Shown: positions 1-9,165 of the stretch, one piece after another
Layout of the letters: each line of letters starts with the position of its first letter
How positions within the stretch are numbered: the stretch's first letter is position 1
NCBI GenBank assembly: GCA_021776435.1
Contig: JAJFFW010000043.1
Location: 1-44,606, forward strand
Origin: Parvularculaceae bacterium
Lineage (GTDB): Bacteria > Pseudomonadota > Alphaproteobacteria > Caulobacterales > Parvularculaceae
DNA length: 44,606 bases
Direction of reading: 5' to 3'
Program-made: the position numbers and the translations under genes
The notes under the pieces: generated by a model
The model's input: the letters and a program-made list of their open reading frames with translations, nothing else
Told to the model about the DNA's origin: nothing
Databases searched by the model: none

Positions 1-786
1 TACGCCATGGCGATATTATCAAAATATCCGATCGATACGGCGCGCGTGCGCACCTTCCAAAAGTTTTTGTGGAAAGACATGTCGGGGGCCATGCTGCCCG
101 ACGATCCGGCGACGCCAGCGTCGGCTGACTGGTACGGCGCCGAGGCGATGTCCATATTTCGCCTGTCGTCGAAGAGCCATTGGGACGTTCCTGTTTTGAT
201 CGGCGGCGCTCGGGTTCACGTGCTCGCAGTTCACCCGACACCGCCGGGGTTTGATGGCGAAGAAGATCGCAATGGAAAGCGCAACCATGACGAACTTCGT
301 TTCTGGGCGGACTATATCGCAGGTAACAAAGCAGATTATATTTATGACGATGCGGGCCAATATGGCGGACTGGGCGCTGGCGAACGATTCGTGATCCTGG
401 GTGATCTCAATGCCGATCCCAATGATGGAGGGGCAGTGCCTGGAGCGATAGAACAATTGCTGAATTCGGAGTTTGTTCAGCCGACTTCGACGCCGAAAAG
501 TGCGGGCGGCGCCATACAAGCGGGTTTACAGGCGGGCGCGAATGCGGTGCATGAAGGCGATCCGGCCGAGGATACAGCTGATTTTAATGATGACCCAGAA
601 ATGGGTATTGGGAATTTGCGGCTCGACTATGTGCTGATCTCAAAAGCTGGCCTCAGCGAAAAGGGATCAGGTGTGTATTGGCCCACACCGGATGAATCTC
701 ATTTCGATTTGATCGGTCCGGGCTTTCCGGTTGAGAGTTCAGATCACCGCCTTGTCTGGCGTGATTTGATCGTGAAAGGCGAATGA
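1..786 (+). CDS. Endonuclease/exonuclease/phosphatase family protein, 3' part
   Basis: The frame is open to the left window edge, so this is the C-terminal 261 residues of a longer protein; the first ATG at 7 need not be the start. The motifs are those of the EEP (DNase I-like) fold: an HPTPP segment, RNHDELR, the metal-site motif GDLNADPNDGG, LRLDYVLIS and the terminal SSDHRLVW, whose Asp-His pair is the usual catalytic end of the family. These enzymes cleave phosphodiester or phosphomonoester bonds with a divalent metal. The HPTPP and NHDE(I/L)R pattern is typical of secreted alphaproteobacterial members, but the N-terminus where a signal peptide would lie is missing. The substrate cannot be told. 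An inverted-repeat element follows the stop codon. Confidence 0.85.
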   Translation, partial: YAMAILSKYPIDTARVRTFQKFLWKDMSGAMLPDDPATPASADWYGAEAMSIFRLSSKSHWDVPVLIGGARVHVLAVHPTPPGFDGEEDRNGKRNHDELRFWADYIAGNKADYIYDDAGQYGGLGAGERFVILGDLNADPNDGGAVPGAIEQLLNSEFVQPTSTPKSAGGAIQAGLQAGANAVHEGDPAEDTADFNDDPEMGIGNLRLDYVLISKAGLSEKGSGVYWPTPDESHFDLIGPGFPVESSDHRLVWRDLIVKGE

Positions 787-827
787 TCTGATTGAGGCGC
801 AATTTTGAATCTCAACAAGCCTTAGGT

Positions 828-997
828 GTTTGCTGAAAAACCCCATCGTACAGCCCATCCTTCGAGGCACGGACTTCGTCCGTGCACCTCAGGATGAGGA
901 AATTTAGTGGGTTACCTCATCCTGAGGTGCGAGGCCGGGCTTGATCCGGCCGAGCCTCGAAGGACGAGGTAACCCTGAAAAAAGTTTTTCAGCAAAC
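828..997. repeat. Inverted-repeat element with perfect 14-bp ends
   Basis: About 170 bp bounded by GTTTGCTGAAAAAC (828-841) and its exact reverse complement (984-997). Inside are CCTCAGGATGAGG (887-899) and CCTCATCCTGAGG (915-927), a small CACGGACTTCGTCCGTG hairpin, and further pairing arms. The whole can fold into a long stem. It ends 2 bp before the stop codon of the convergent peptidase gene and may act as a transcription end for both neighbours. It has no coding content and looks like a MITE/REP-type element. Confidence 0.75.
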
Positions 998-999
998 TG

Positions 1000-1896
1000 C
1001 TAAAACGTCGCAGCAAACAAAGGCTGGTCGTGGCTGAAGCCTGCGCGCTTCATGCCGTCCGAGTTCCAGGCGAAGGCGATGCGCCCGTCGCGGGAAACTG
1101 CGATGACGCCGCCATCGCCGCCAAGTCTGGCGACATCGCGAATAAGTTCATTGGCGGCCAGTTGAAGGTCGGCGCCCTGATACCGCACACGGCTGGCGAC
1201 ATCCTGCGCGCCGCCGGCGAGGATGAAATACTCGCCAAGACCGGTACAAGACGCAGCGCAGAATTCATCCGCCCACGTGCCGGCGCCAATGAGCGGCGTG
1301 TCGCCCACGCGCCCTTCGAGTTTACCGAACACGCCGCCCGTAGACGTCGCGGCCGCGAGCCTGCCGGAAACATCCAACGCGACGGCCCCGACAGTGCCGT
1401 GCCCGAGTTCAGGGGCGGTCATTTCATCCGGTCTTACGCCTACTGGGGTTATGTAATAATTTTCAGGATCTGTAATGAATTCGAAGCTCTGGGCGCGACA
1501 GAAATTCTCGGCGCCAAGTCCCGCCAGCATAACGTGGGGCGTTCTCTCCATGACCGCCCGCGCTGCACGGATTGGGCTTTTGAGATGCGCAACAGCCGCA
1601 ATCGAGCCTGCATTTCGCTTGAGGGGGCCGGATTCACTCGCCATGATCGATGCGTCGAGTTCGGCGTAGCCAGCCCGGTTTGGCGGGGCGCCCTTGCCGG
1701 CGATATAAAGGCCGGACTCTTCCATCTTGGCGACCATTGTCTCGACGACATCCAGTGCTGATGCGCCATCGTTCAACAGGCGCTCTCCATTTCCGGCAAG
1801 ATCAAGAAGGTGGGCCTCCGCCTTTGAATAGTCCCGGTCTTGCCTAACGCCGGCGCCGCCATGAAGGGCGAGCGCGCAATTGGGGTGTTTGGTCAT
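1000..1896 (-). CDS. Isoaspartyl peptidase / type 2 (plant-type) L-asparaginase
   Basis: A 298-residue Ntn-hydrolase that hydrolyses isoaspartyl dipeptides and L-asparagine. The precursor normally cleaves itself just before a catalytic threonine. What is seen: the N-terminal ALALHGGAG motif near residues 8-16, NAGSIAAV around 95-102, and the cleavage/catalytic motif [11 protein letters not shown], with Thr168 as predicted nucleophile. This is followed by AATSTGG and a [13 protein letters not shown] segment, the usual substrate-pocket region. Length fits the family (about 300). No signal peptide is visible, so it is probably cytoplasmic. It is a single gene, convergent with the phosphodiesterase gene and divergent from gpmA. 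The symbol iaaA could apply but is not certain. Confidence 0.9.
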   Translation of the reverse strand: MTKHPNCALALHGGAGVRQDRDYSKAEAHLLDLAGNGERLLNDGASALDVVETMVAKMEESGLYIAGKGAPPNRAGYAELDASIMASESGPLKRNAGSIAAVAHLKSPIRAARAVMERTPHVMLAGLGAENFCRAQSFEFITDPENYYITPVGVRPDEMTAPELGHGTVGAVALDVSGRLAAATSTGGVFGKLEGRVGDTPLIGAGTWADEFCAASCTGLGEYFILAGGAQDVASRVRYQGADLQLAANELIRDVARLGGDGGVIAVSRDGRIAFAWNSDGMKRAGFSHDQPLFAATF

Positions 1897-2010
1897 TTTC
1901 CACCTGTTGGGACGTTAAAATTCGGACGATGACGGTATTCTAACGCTTTTCGAAGTCTAGCCAACTGCAGCGCTGCGCCTTAAGACGACGCGATTGAAAG
2001 GGTTATGAAT

Positions 2011-2736
2011 ATGTCATCGCTTGTCCTTATCCGCCATGGCCAGAGTGAATGGAATCTTCAAAATCGATTTACCGGTTGGGTTGATGTGGATCTCACAGAT
2101 AAGGGGTGCGCCGAGGCTGTAAAGGCGGGCCTTTTGTTGAAGGAGTCCGGTGCAGAATTTTCCGCCGCCTACACGTCGGTCCTCAAGCGCGCCATTCGTA
2201 CACTCTGGTTCACACTCGATGAAATGGACCGGATGTGGCTGCCGGTGACCCGAGACTGGCGGTTAAACGAGCGTCATTATGGCGCCCTCACCGGGTTGAA
2301 CAAAGCTGAGACGATGGAAAAGCATGGCGCTGATCAAGTGAAGATTTGGCGTCGCAGCTATGATACGCCGCCGCCGCCTCTGAGTGCGGAGAGTGTCTAC
2401 AATTCCGCAAATGACCTCCGTTACGCCGGGCTTGATCGGGCTGATTTGCCACTCACGGAATCGCTCAAGACGACACTTGAGCGCGTCACCCCCTGTTGGA
2501 TGGCGGAGATTGCGCCACGCATTCTTGCAGGTGAGTCCTTGATCATCGCCGCTCACGGCAATTCCATTCGTGCGATCGTGAAACTTCTTTTGAATGTCGC
2601 CGACGATGACATCGTCCACGTTGAAATTCCTACCGGCAACCCGCTGGTCTTCGAATTCAGTCGGGGCGCGCTTACGCCTCGCTCTGCGCGTTATCTCGAC
2701 GAGAGCCGCGCCGAGAACCTGCCGGCGCTGGCGTAA
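2011..2736 (+). CDS. gpmA: 2,3-bisphosphoglycerate-dependent phosphoglycerate mutase
   Basis: Interconverts 3- and 2-phosphoglycerate in glycolysis and gluconeogenesis through a phosphohistidine. The N-terminus reads [12 protein letters not shown], with the RHG phosphohistidine about residue 8, followed by [11 protein letters not shown]. Later come the [16 protein letters not shown] motif with the acid/base Glu and [12 protein letters not shown] with the second catalytic His. The length, 241 residues, is normal. An in-frame ATG exists at 2005, but GAAAGGG (1996-2002) is ideally spaced (8 nt) from the ATG at 2011, and that start matches known GpmA N-termini. It stands alone; a short hairpin lies downstream. 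Confidence 0.95.
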   Translation: MSSLVLIRHGQSEWNLQNRFTGWVDVDLTDKGCAEAVKAGLLLKESGAEFSAAYTSVLKRAIRTLWFTLDEMDRMWLPVTRDWRLNERHYGALTGLNKAETMEKHGADQVKIWRRSYDTPPPPLSAESVYNSANDLRYAGLDRADLPLTESLKTTLERVTPCWMAEIAPRILAGESLIIAAHGNSIRAIVKLLLNVADDDIVHVEIPTGNPLVFEFSRGALTPRSARYLDESRAENLPALA

Positions 2737-2780
2737 CAGACTCCGTTAATTTTGACCCATGCGGTGAACACGGACCTTCA

Positions 2781-2801
2781 CCTCTCCCCGATGGGGAGAG
2801 G
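2781..2801. terminator. GC hairpin after gpmA
   Basis: CCTCTCCCC and GGGGAGAGG form a perfect 9-bp stem with a 3-nt loop, in the gap between the convergent gpmA and CoA-transferase genes. There is no T-run directly after it, so termination is only a guess. The sequence resembles a dispersed REP-like palindrome also seen, in variant form, between kbl and tdh. Confidence 0.4.
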
Positions 2802-2861
2802 GAATCCGGCCGTCTGTTTGGCATTTTCTGTTTGGCGAATTGAGTCCGAATTCTGAGGACT

Positions 2862-4106
2862 TCAATCGACAGCGATGACACCCGCGGCTGTCAGAGCTTC
2901 GATCTCTTCGTCCGATAACGACAACCGCGTCGACAAAATTTCAACTGTTTGCGCGCCTAATCGTGGCGGCGCCAGATCGTAGCGAGACGGTGTTTTAGAA
3001 AATTTTACCGGATGCGCCACATAGTTCTGGTTTGGCGCATCGTCGCGTGACATCGCCACAGTCATATCGCGGGCTTGTATATGAGGGTCGTTGAAGATCT
3101 GCTCAATGTCGTTGATAGGGCCAGCGGGCACACCAGCTTTTTCCAGTTTCATGAGCCAGTGGGCGGCCGGTTCCTTTTCAAGGATGGGGATCAAAATTGC
3201 CTCCAAAGCGTCGTAATTTGAAACTCGGTTACTATTGTTTTTGAATCTGTAATCAGTATGAAGATCGGTTACTTCAAGCGCCATGCAGAAATTGTAAAAC
3301 TGATCATCATTGCCGACAGCGACAATGATATGGCTGTTTGCTGTTTTGAACATCTGATAAGGCGCAATGTTGGGGTGTGCGTTGCCCATACGCTCAGGGG
3401 CTGCGCCAGAAACAAGATAATTCATTGCTTGATTGGCGAGCATGGCGACTTGGCAATCCAGCAGCGATACGTCGAGATGTTGGCCCTCGCCAGTGCGCTC
3501 GGCGTGGCGTAGCGCCGCGAGAATGCTCGTTGTTGCGTACATACCGGAAAATAAATCGGAAACGGCGATGCCGACTTTCATAGGACCGTCGCCTGGATCG
3601 CCGTCGCGTTGGCCGGTGACCGACATCAATCCGCCCATCGCCTGAATTATAAGGTCGTAACCGGGTCGAGCGGCATAGGGGCCTGTCTGGCCAAAGCCGG
3701 TAATGGAGCAGTAGACCAGACGGGGGTTGATGGTCTTTATCGACTCGTAATCGAGCCTATATTTTTTCAGACTGCCGAATTTGAAATTCTCGATAAGAAT
3801 GTCGGACTTTTTGGCTAAGCTCTGAACGATTTTCGCGCCATCGGGATGAGCGATATCAACGGCGACAGATTTCTTATTGCGATTGGCGGCGAGAAAATAC
3901 GCGGCGTCGTTCGTCTGATCTTTTTCGTCGTTGAGAAAAGGCGGCCCCCAACGCCGGGTATCGTCACCTGCGCCGGGTCGTTCGATCTTGATGACGTCTG
4001 CACCGAGATCGGCGAGCAATTGACTAGCCCATGGTCCGGCGAGAACACGAGACAGGTCGAGTACAGTGACGCCCTCAAGGGCGGTCGGCGTGGGTGATTT
4101 CTTCAT
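2862..4106 (-). CDS. CaiB/BaiF (family III) CoA-transferase
   Basis: A family III CoA-transferase moves CoA between carboxylic acids through a covalent aspartyl intermediate. The N-terminus LEGVTVLDLSRVLAGPWASQ and the following LLADLGADVIKIERPG and LAANRNKKSVAVD blocks are characteristic. GQHLDVSLLDCQ carries the expected catalytic Asp. Length 414 residues is typical. A GTG at 4136 would add 10 residues; the ATG at 4106 matches family N-termini better, though neither start has a clear ribosome site. The acyl substrate is unknown. It is divergent from an acyl-CoA ligase with about 100 bp between them, suggesting a shared role in activating and exchanging a carboxylic acid. Confidence 0.9.
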   Translation of the reverse strand: MKKSPTPTALEGVTVLDLSRVLAGPWASQLLADLGADVIKIERPGAGDDTRRWGPPFLNDEKDQTNDAAYFLAANRNKKSVAVDIAHPDGAKIVQSLAKKSDILIENFKFGSLKKYRLDYESIKTINPRLVYCSITGFGQTGPYAARPGYDLIIQAMGGLMSVTGQRDGDPGDGPMKVGIAVSDLFSGMYATTSILAALRHAERTGEGQHLDVSLLDCQVAMLANQAMNYLVSGAAPERMGNAHPNIAPYQMFKTANSHIIVAVGNDDQFYNFCMALEVTDLHTDYRFKNNSNRVSNYDALEAILIPILEKEPAAHWLMKLEKAGVPAGPINDIEQIFNDPHIQARDMTVAMSRDDAPNQNYVAHPVKFSKTPSRYDLAPPRLGAQTVEILSTRLSLSDEEIEALTAAGVIAVD

Positions 4107-4196
4107 GACGCAACGATAACGCGGGCGTTGAGCCACGCAAACTGCAAAGGTGTTTGACCTATCGTATCGAAAACGATTGTATACGCGAAACCAAAC

Positions 4197-4209
4197 AGGA
4201 GGGTGGCGA
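4197..4209 (+). promoter_or_regulatory. Strong ribosome binding site deciding the ligase start
   Basis: AGGAGGG at 4197-4203 lies 5 nt before the ATG at 4209. An upstream in-frame GTG at 4203 would overlap this site, so the ATG at 4209 is the likely start of the acyl-CoA ligase. Confidence 0.75.
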
Positions 4210-5825
4210 TGAAGGGTTTGATGATGGATCGACCGTTATTAACAACGGAAATCCTCAAACATGCCGTGAGAAACTATCGACATACCGAGATTATTACGCG
4301 CACGGTCGAAGGCCCTATTCATCGGTATACCTTCAGCGATTCCGAAAAACGAATCAAGAAACTCGCCAACGCCCTGGTGAAGATGGGCGTGAAGCCGGGC
4401 ATGCGGGTGGGGGTGATCGGATGGAACACCTATCGTCAATTTGAACTTTATTACGCAATCGGTGGTATTGGCGCCGTTTGTCACACCATTAATCCCCGCC
4501 TCGGCCCTGAAAACGCGCTCTATGTGATCAATCACGCTGAAGATGACATTCTCTTTTTTGATACGACTTTCACAACGCTTGTCGCTCAATTGGCGCCCAA
4601 TCTTAATACTGTGAAGACTTTTTTTGCGTTGACCGACAAACACCACGCCCCGGATTTTGATGCGCCATTGCTCACTTATGAAGAACTGATCGCACCGGAA
4701 AGCGATCACTTCGTATGGCCCGAATTCGATGAGAACACGGCCGTGGCGCTTTGTTATACGTCTGGCACGACAGGCTTGCCGAAAGGCGTACTTTACAGTC
4801 ATCGCGCGCTCGTGTTGCAAACCCTGGCGACGAGTTCCGCGAGTATTCTCAGTTATCGAGAGGGCGATGTTATTTTGCCTGTTGTGCCGATGTTTCACGT
4901 TAATGCGTGGAACATGCCGTACTCATGCCCGATGATCGGTTGTAGCCTGGTGTTTCCAGGGCCCGGGCTCGATGGGGAAAGCCTGAGCGAATTGTTCGAA
5001 ACCGAAAAAGTCACCCATGCTCTAGGTGTGCCGACTGTTTGGCTTGGGCTTCTTCAATATCTTGAAAAAACCGGAAAATCATTACCGCATCTAAAGTCCG
5101 TTTTAGTTGGTGGTTCTGCTCTTTCTGAAGCTCTTATTCGCGGGTTTGAAAAACATGACGTTGAAATGATCCAGGGTTGGGGCATGACAGAAATGTCGCC
5201 AGTCGGGACAATCAATGCATTGTCGCAAGAATCAAAAAAGCTTCCGGATAAAGAACGCTATGCGCTCCAGTTAAAACAGGGCAGGGCGCTGCCATTTGTC
5301 GATATGCGTATCGTTGGCGACGATGGCGCAGTTCTTCCCAATGATGGCGAAACGACTGGAAATCTCCAGGTTCGCGGGTTTTGGATCATTGCTAATTATT
5401 ATAAAGCCGACAAGGAGACCGTAACCGAGGATGGTTGGTTTGATACCGGTGACGTCGCTGCGATTGACGAAGACGGATATATGCAGATTACGGATCGATC
5501 GAAAGACGTTATAAAATCTGGTGGCGAATGGATTTCTTCCATTGATATAGAGAATGCCGCCTTACTCCACCCCGGCGTGGCGCAGGCCGGTGTTATCGGC
5601 GTCTATCACCCGAAATGGCAGGAGCGACCACTTTTGGTCGTCGCGAAAAAAGAGGGACAAAACCCTTCAGCCGAGGACATCAGCGCATTTGTCAATGAAC
5701 GTTTGGCCAAAATTGCTTGGCCGGACGCCGTAGAATTTGTTGATGAAATTCCGCTCGGGGCTACGGGAAAAATTTTAAAGACACGATTACGAGAAATGTT
5801 CAAAGGGTATGAACTGCCAGTTTAG
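4209..5825 (+). CDS. Acyl-CoA synthetase (AMP-forming), medium/long-chain or DmdB-like
   Basis: An ANL-superfamily ligase: carboxylate + ATP + CoA give acyl-CoA + AMP + PPi. The P-loop motif is [19 protein letters not shown] (about residues 181-199), followed by [12 protein letters not shown], the GWFDTGDVA adenylate-binding motif, and [15 protein letters not shown] before the mobile C-terminal domain. The conserved catalytic Lys lies in GATGKILK near the end. At 538 residues it matches the subgroup that includes 3-methylmercaptopropionate-CoA ligase (DmdB) and medium/long-chain fatty acyl ligases; sequence reading alone does not choose among these. The divergent CoA-transferase supports a fatty or organic acid activation role. 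Confidence 0.92.
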   Translation: MKGLMMDRPLLTTEILKHAVRNYRHTEIITRTVEGPIHRYTFSDSEKRIKKLANALVKMGVKPGMRVGVIGWNTYRQFELYYAIGGIGAVCHTINPRLGPENALYVINHAEDDILFFDTTFTTLVAQLAPNLNTVKTFFALTDKHHAPDFDAPLLTYEELIAPESDHFVWPEFDENTAVALCYTSGTTGLPKGVLYSHRALVLQTLATSSASILSYREGDVILPVVPMFHVNAWNMPYSCPMIGCSLVFPGPGLDGESLSELFETEKVTHALGVPTVWLGLLQYLEKTGKSLPHLKSVLVGGSALSEALIRGFEKHDVEMIQGWGMTEMSPVGTINALSQESKKLPDKERYALQLKQGRALPFVDMRIVGDDGAVLPNDGETTGNLQVRGFWIIANYYKADKETVTEDGWFDTGDVAAIDEDGYMQITDRSKDVIKSGGEWISSIDIENAALLHPGVAQAGVIGVYHPKWQERPLLVVAKKEGQNPSAEDISAFVNERLAKIAWPDAVEFVDEIPLGATGKILKTRLREMFKGYELPV

Positions 5826-5842
5826 GTCACAACCCATGAACC

Positions 5843-6030
5843 GTCATCCCGGAAGCCAATTTGCCCCAAATCTTTGATTTGGTTGGTGAATTGAGCTATC
5901 CGGGATCCAGAGCAGCGTGCACTTCGGCCGCGGCCCTGGATCCCGGATCTAACAACCATTGGCCGAATGCCTGCGGAATTCGGACGGTTGTAACAGCCTG
6001 TCCCGGACTTGATCCGGGGTCCGGGATGAC
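5843..6030. repeat. Intergenic inverted-repeat element (GTCATCCCGG family)
   Basis: The 340-bp gap between the ligase and the TipN-like gene contains an element bounded by GTCATCCCGG (5843-5852) and its exact complement CCGGGATGAC (6021-6030). An inner palindrome pairs CCGGGATCCAG (5900-5910) with CTGGATCCCGG (5936-5946). It has no gene content. A second element with the same ends lies at 35589-35829. The remaining bases 6031-6166 hold the leader of the next gene; no clear promoter was identified. Confidence 0.7.
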
Positions 6031-6166
6031 ACGCGTTCCGGGTTTATGAGTCGGTGACCTAAGCCGAAACGTAAGTCTTGCCGTGAGGACATTCTTCTTC
6101 TCGCCTTCGATTGGCGCGGCGCTCGAAATCCGCTATGCGGGATGAAAATCAAGGTATAGTAGTTAC

Positions 6167-8548
6167 GTGAACGACTCTCGACCGATCCCAGGCATAAGAA
6201 ATCAACGGCGGGCGCCCTCTGACGGAACCGCGGAGGTTCCGTTGCGTTTTCAAGGCATCGTAGAATCTGACGCAGATCACAAATTGGTGGCGGAAGACCC
6301 ATTTGGCAGGAATAACACCTACCCAATCGAGCCCAGTTTCGATTCGGGGTCCCGTGACTGGAACGCGACCAGCCGCCAAGTTTGGCAGGTCTCACGTTTA
6401 GCAGCGGTTTTTATTTTCTTCGCGATCGTCGTGGGTTGGCCGCTCGGGGATTATCTGGCCTTCATGAAAACAGCCGCCCCCGCACAGACGTGGTCTCCGT
6501 TTTTATCCTTCCCTGCTGGCGCGCTGATGCTGGCCGTAATCGCACCGGTATTAATCCTGCTATGTGGATACTTCCTGTCTCACACAATGACTATGATGAA
6601 TGCCGCAGAGTCGATTGCCTCCGCTGCACGTCAATTCATCCAACCCGAAGAAAGCGCGACCCAGAATGTAAAAATTGTCGGCTCTGCCGTCCGTGGCCAG
6701 ATGGATGCGCTAAATATTGGTCTCGACGGCGCTCTCACCCGGCTCGCTTCAGTAGAAGCAATGATCCGCCAACACGTCGAAGCTATTGAAATTGCAGGCG
6801 CAGCGATTGAAAGCCGCGCCGTTGGCGCAGTCGAACGCGTCGCTAGCGAACGTTCACGTTTGATGGAGCTCACCGAAAGCCTCAACGCCCATGCAGACTC
6901 ATTCGCCGCAGCGATTGCAGAAAAAGCACAAGCGAGCATCGAAACCCTGCAATCAGCCGATAGCCTTTCCATGCGAGCCGAGACAGAGTTTGATGACCGC
7001 CTTACGCGTTTAGAAGCTGCCGCACAAAGGGCGTTGAACAGTTTCGATACGTTAAAAAACGCCTTACGCGGTGCGGACGAGACCGTCCGTGCGTCCAGCA
7101 TCGCCCTAGAAACTTCCGCCCATCAATCACGCGAGGCATCGCAACAAGCGACTGAGGCCGCCGAAGCCGCCATTCGCGCCTCGGATGAAGCGAAGCAGGC
7201 GTCGAAAATTGCGATCGAATCCACCGCCAGAGAAACGGAGCGGATCGCTGACGCTGCCATTGAAGCAACCTCACGAGAGGCCGCCAAGATTTCTGACGCT
7301 ACAGGAAAAGCAATTGAAGAGGTGAAACGGAGCACGGCCAGCGTTGTCGCTTCCGCCGCCGAAGACGCAACAAAAGCGACGAGAGCCGCAGAGTTTGTCA
7401 CACACGCAGCCCGCAAGGCTTCAGATGCAGCCGCCAGAGCATCAGCCGAAGTGGATGAGGCAAACCTTCTCGCTCAAGAGCAAGCGACCGAAGCAGCCGA
7501 TCGGATAGAAAAACGTGGCGCCGCCTTACTGAAAGCCCGCCAAGCCCTAGAAAATGAAAACGCGCGCCTGGAAAGTTTGATAGATGAACAACGCCAGCGC
7601 GCTGATCGCCTGGCCGGCGCCATTGCAACTCAGACTGGACGACTGAGCAAGCTGGCGGAGACGCAGCAGCGTGAAAAGATCGCGAGCGAGAAACCGGCTG
7701 ATCGCCAAACGTCATCGGAACAAGGGAAGAGCGCAAAGTTCGACGCCAGTAACGTTCAATCTCAAGAGAGTGTTAAGCATACGCCCATCGCGAATAAGCC
7801 GCCTTCTTCACACAGAAAATCCAAAAAGCAGGATTCAGCACCGGTAAAAGACAACGATGTTCTAGACCTCACTACCAGCAATCGAGCGCATGCCGATGAA
7901 GGGGACAAAGTTAGAGAGAATCGTAAAAAACCGAATCCTGATCAAGATGTTCAATCTGAAATTTCACGTTTGGATGTTCTGGCGCGCGATATCGCTGAAC
8001 GGCGAAAACGCTCTCGCCAGGAGCCTCCCCTGAGTGCGTCCAAGTCAGACCCTAAGAAAGCCCCCCCCAGTCGCGATAAACAAAATATATCATGGCGGGA
8101 AATTCTAGACGCAGCCGAAGACGCTGAACCGTTGGACCTTGCCGGCGCCTCAAAATCCAAACCGGTGAAATCCACACATGAAAGCGCTGCAGCCGATGCA
8201 ATTCAAATTATCGGCAAGCTTCAAAACTTTACTCTGGATCTCGAAACACGCCTTTACGGCGCCCCTCCTCCGGCCCTTCGTGAACGTTTCGACACCGGCG
8301 ACAGAAATGTCTTCGCCAATCGGCTATTACGTCTTAATGAAGCAGATGTGAAACGCCGCATACGGACAGAATCCAGTCGAGACAAGACGTTCGATCACGG
8401 TATTCACGAGTTTCTCCAGCGTTTCGAAAATCTTCTCGAAGACGCAACAACTTCAGAAACGGTTGATGAAGATCTAGAGGAATATCTCAGCTCGCCACTT
8501 GGTCGGGTATACTTATTGATCGGAGCGACGGTAGGTTATTTCGCCTGA
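6167..8548 (+). CDS. tipN: TipN-like polar coiled-coil membrane protein
   Basis: 793 residues starting at a GTG. After about 75 polar residues come two hydrophobic segments (about 77-97 and 117-137). A very long Ala/Glu-rich helical region follows (about 145-510), rich in AIEATSREAAK-like heptads, then a charged low-complexity linker (about 510-680) and a compact C-terminal domain (about 685-793) ending ATVGYFA. Two N-terminal membrane spans plus a large coiled coil is the architecture of Caulobacter TipN, the new-pole 'birth scar' marker that orients division and flagellar placement. The name rests on architecture and general resemblance, not on an alignment; another polar scaffold or a methyl-accepting-like coiled coil is possible. 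No HAMP or chemoreceptor signalling hairpin was seen. The 3' end overlaps the convergent lipoprotein gene by 13 bp. Confidence 0.6.
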   Translation: MNDSRPIPGIRNQRRAPSDGTAEVPLRFQGIVESDADHKLVAEDPFGRNNTYPIEPSFDSGSRDWNATSRQVWQVSRLAAVFIFFAIVVGWPLGDYLAFMKTAAPAQTWSPFLSFPAGALMLAVIAPVLILLCGYFLSHTMTMMNAAESIASAARQFIQPEESATQNVKIVGSAVRGQMDALNIGLDGALTRLASVEAMIRQHVEAIEIAGAAIESRAVGAVERVASERSRLMELTESLNAHADSFAAAIAEKAQASIETLQSADSLSMRAETEFDDRLTRLEAAAQRALNSFDTLKNALRGADETVRASSIALETSAHQSREASQQATEAAEAAIRASDEAKQASKIAIESTARETERIADAAIEATSREAAKISDATGKAIEEVKRSTASVVASAAEDATKATRAAEFVTHAARKASDAAARASAEVDEANLLAQEQATEAADRIEKRGAALLKARQALENENARLESLIDEQRQRADRLAGAIATQTGRLSKLAETQQREKIASEKPADRQTSSEQGKSAKFDASNVQSQESVKHTPIANKPPSSHRKSKKQDSAPVKDNDVLDLTTSNRAHADEGDKVRENRKKPNPDQDVQSEISRLDVLARDIAERRKRSRQEPPLSASKSDPKKAPPSRDKQNISWREILDAAEDAEPLDLAGASKSKPVKSTHESAAADAIQIIGKLQNFTLDLETRLYGAPPPALRERFDTGDRNVFANRLLRLNEADVKRRIRTESSRDKTFDHGIHEFLQRFENLLEDATTSETVDEDLEEYLSSPLGRVYLLIGATVGYFA

Positions 8549-9165
8549 GTAGCGATTTCCCCGTTCTCAAGAACCCACACGACAATCTCTCCGAATTGCG
8601 CCTGTAAGGCGCGGTCAAAAGCTGCGAGCACGGTGTCAACGTCGTCCCTTGAAACGTCTTCGATATTATCAAACAGATGCGCGGCGTACACGGTCCCCTT
8701 CCCGTCCGTAAGCCGCGCGAATACCGACGCTCTTACTACCCGAGTGCTTCCTATATATTCGGCCTGCAACGCCCGGATATCCGTCTGGAGGACGATGTCT
8801 CCAACCGGAATGGCGGATCTATCCCCTACGCCCAATATACGCCCCGAATTTTCAAGGCTTTGGATCAAACCAAATTGATAGAGACTCGGCGCCCGATCCG
8901 CCCATTCCGCTCCCGCGAAATACTCGATCCGTGCGCCGCCACGCGTCATGGCAACTCCCGTCGTATCGTAAACGCGCGTAGTCGCCGGATCGCCAACAAT
9001 CAGGCTCCAGTCGACGACAGACCCATCTGTTGTCGGTGTCACCGGTGTCATCGTATAGCGCGCAGCCGGAGGGGCGCCCTCCGGCAAAATGGACACGCAC
9101 CCGGAAACCAGCATAGCAGCTGTTGCAATCGCCGAGATCATCGGTTTTTTTCGAATACTATTCAT
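8536..9165 (-). CDS. ABC-transport auxiliary lipoprotein (PqiC/ABC_trans_aux type)
   Basis: 209 residues. The N-terminus is a lipoprotein signal with lipobox LVSGC (Cys23), then VSILPEGAPPAARYTM, the usual opening of the family that accompanies MCE transporters. It probably sits in the periplasm or in the inner leaflet of the outer membrane, and connects the MCE ring to the outer membrane. It is the last gene of a four-gene minus-strand operon; its start overlaps the MCE gene by 4 bp, suggesting translational coupling. The family's sequence is weakly conserved, so the call rests on the signal, the size, the N-terminal motif and the context. Confidence 0.85.
   Translation of the reverse strand: MNSIRKKPMISAIATAAMLVSGCVSILPEGAPPAARYTMTPVTPTTDGSVVDWSLIVGDPATTRVYDTTGVAMTRGGARIEYFAGAEWADRAPSLYQFGLIQSLENSGRILGVGDRSAIPVGDIVLQTDIRALQAEYIGSTRVVRASVFARLTDGKGTVYAAHLFDNIEDVSRDDVDTVLAAFDRALQAQFGEIVVWVLENGEIATQAK

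Noticed and set aside
19-519. 166-residue open frame antisense to the phosphodiesterase
   Set aside because: No recognisable domain; the plus frame has clear enzyme motifs.
8536-8548. Overlap of the TipN-like and lipoprotein genes as a possible frameshift
   Set aside because: Both products end naturally; a 13-bp convergent overlap is common and needs no error.
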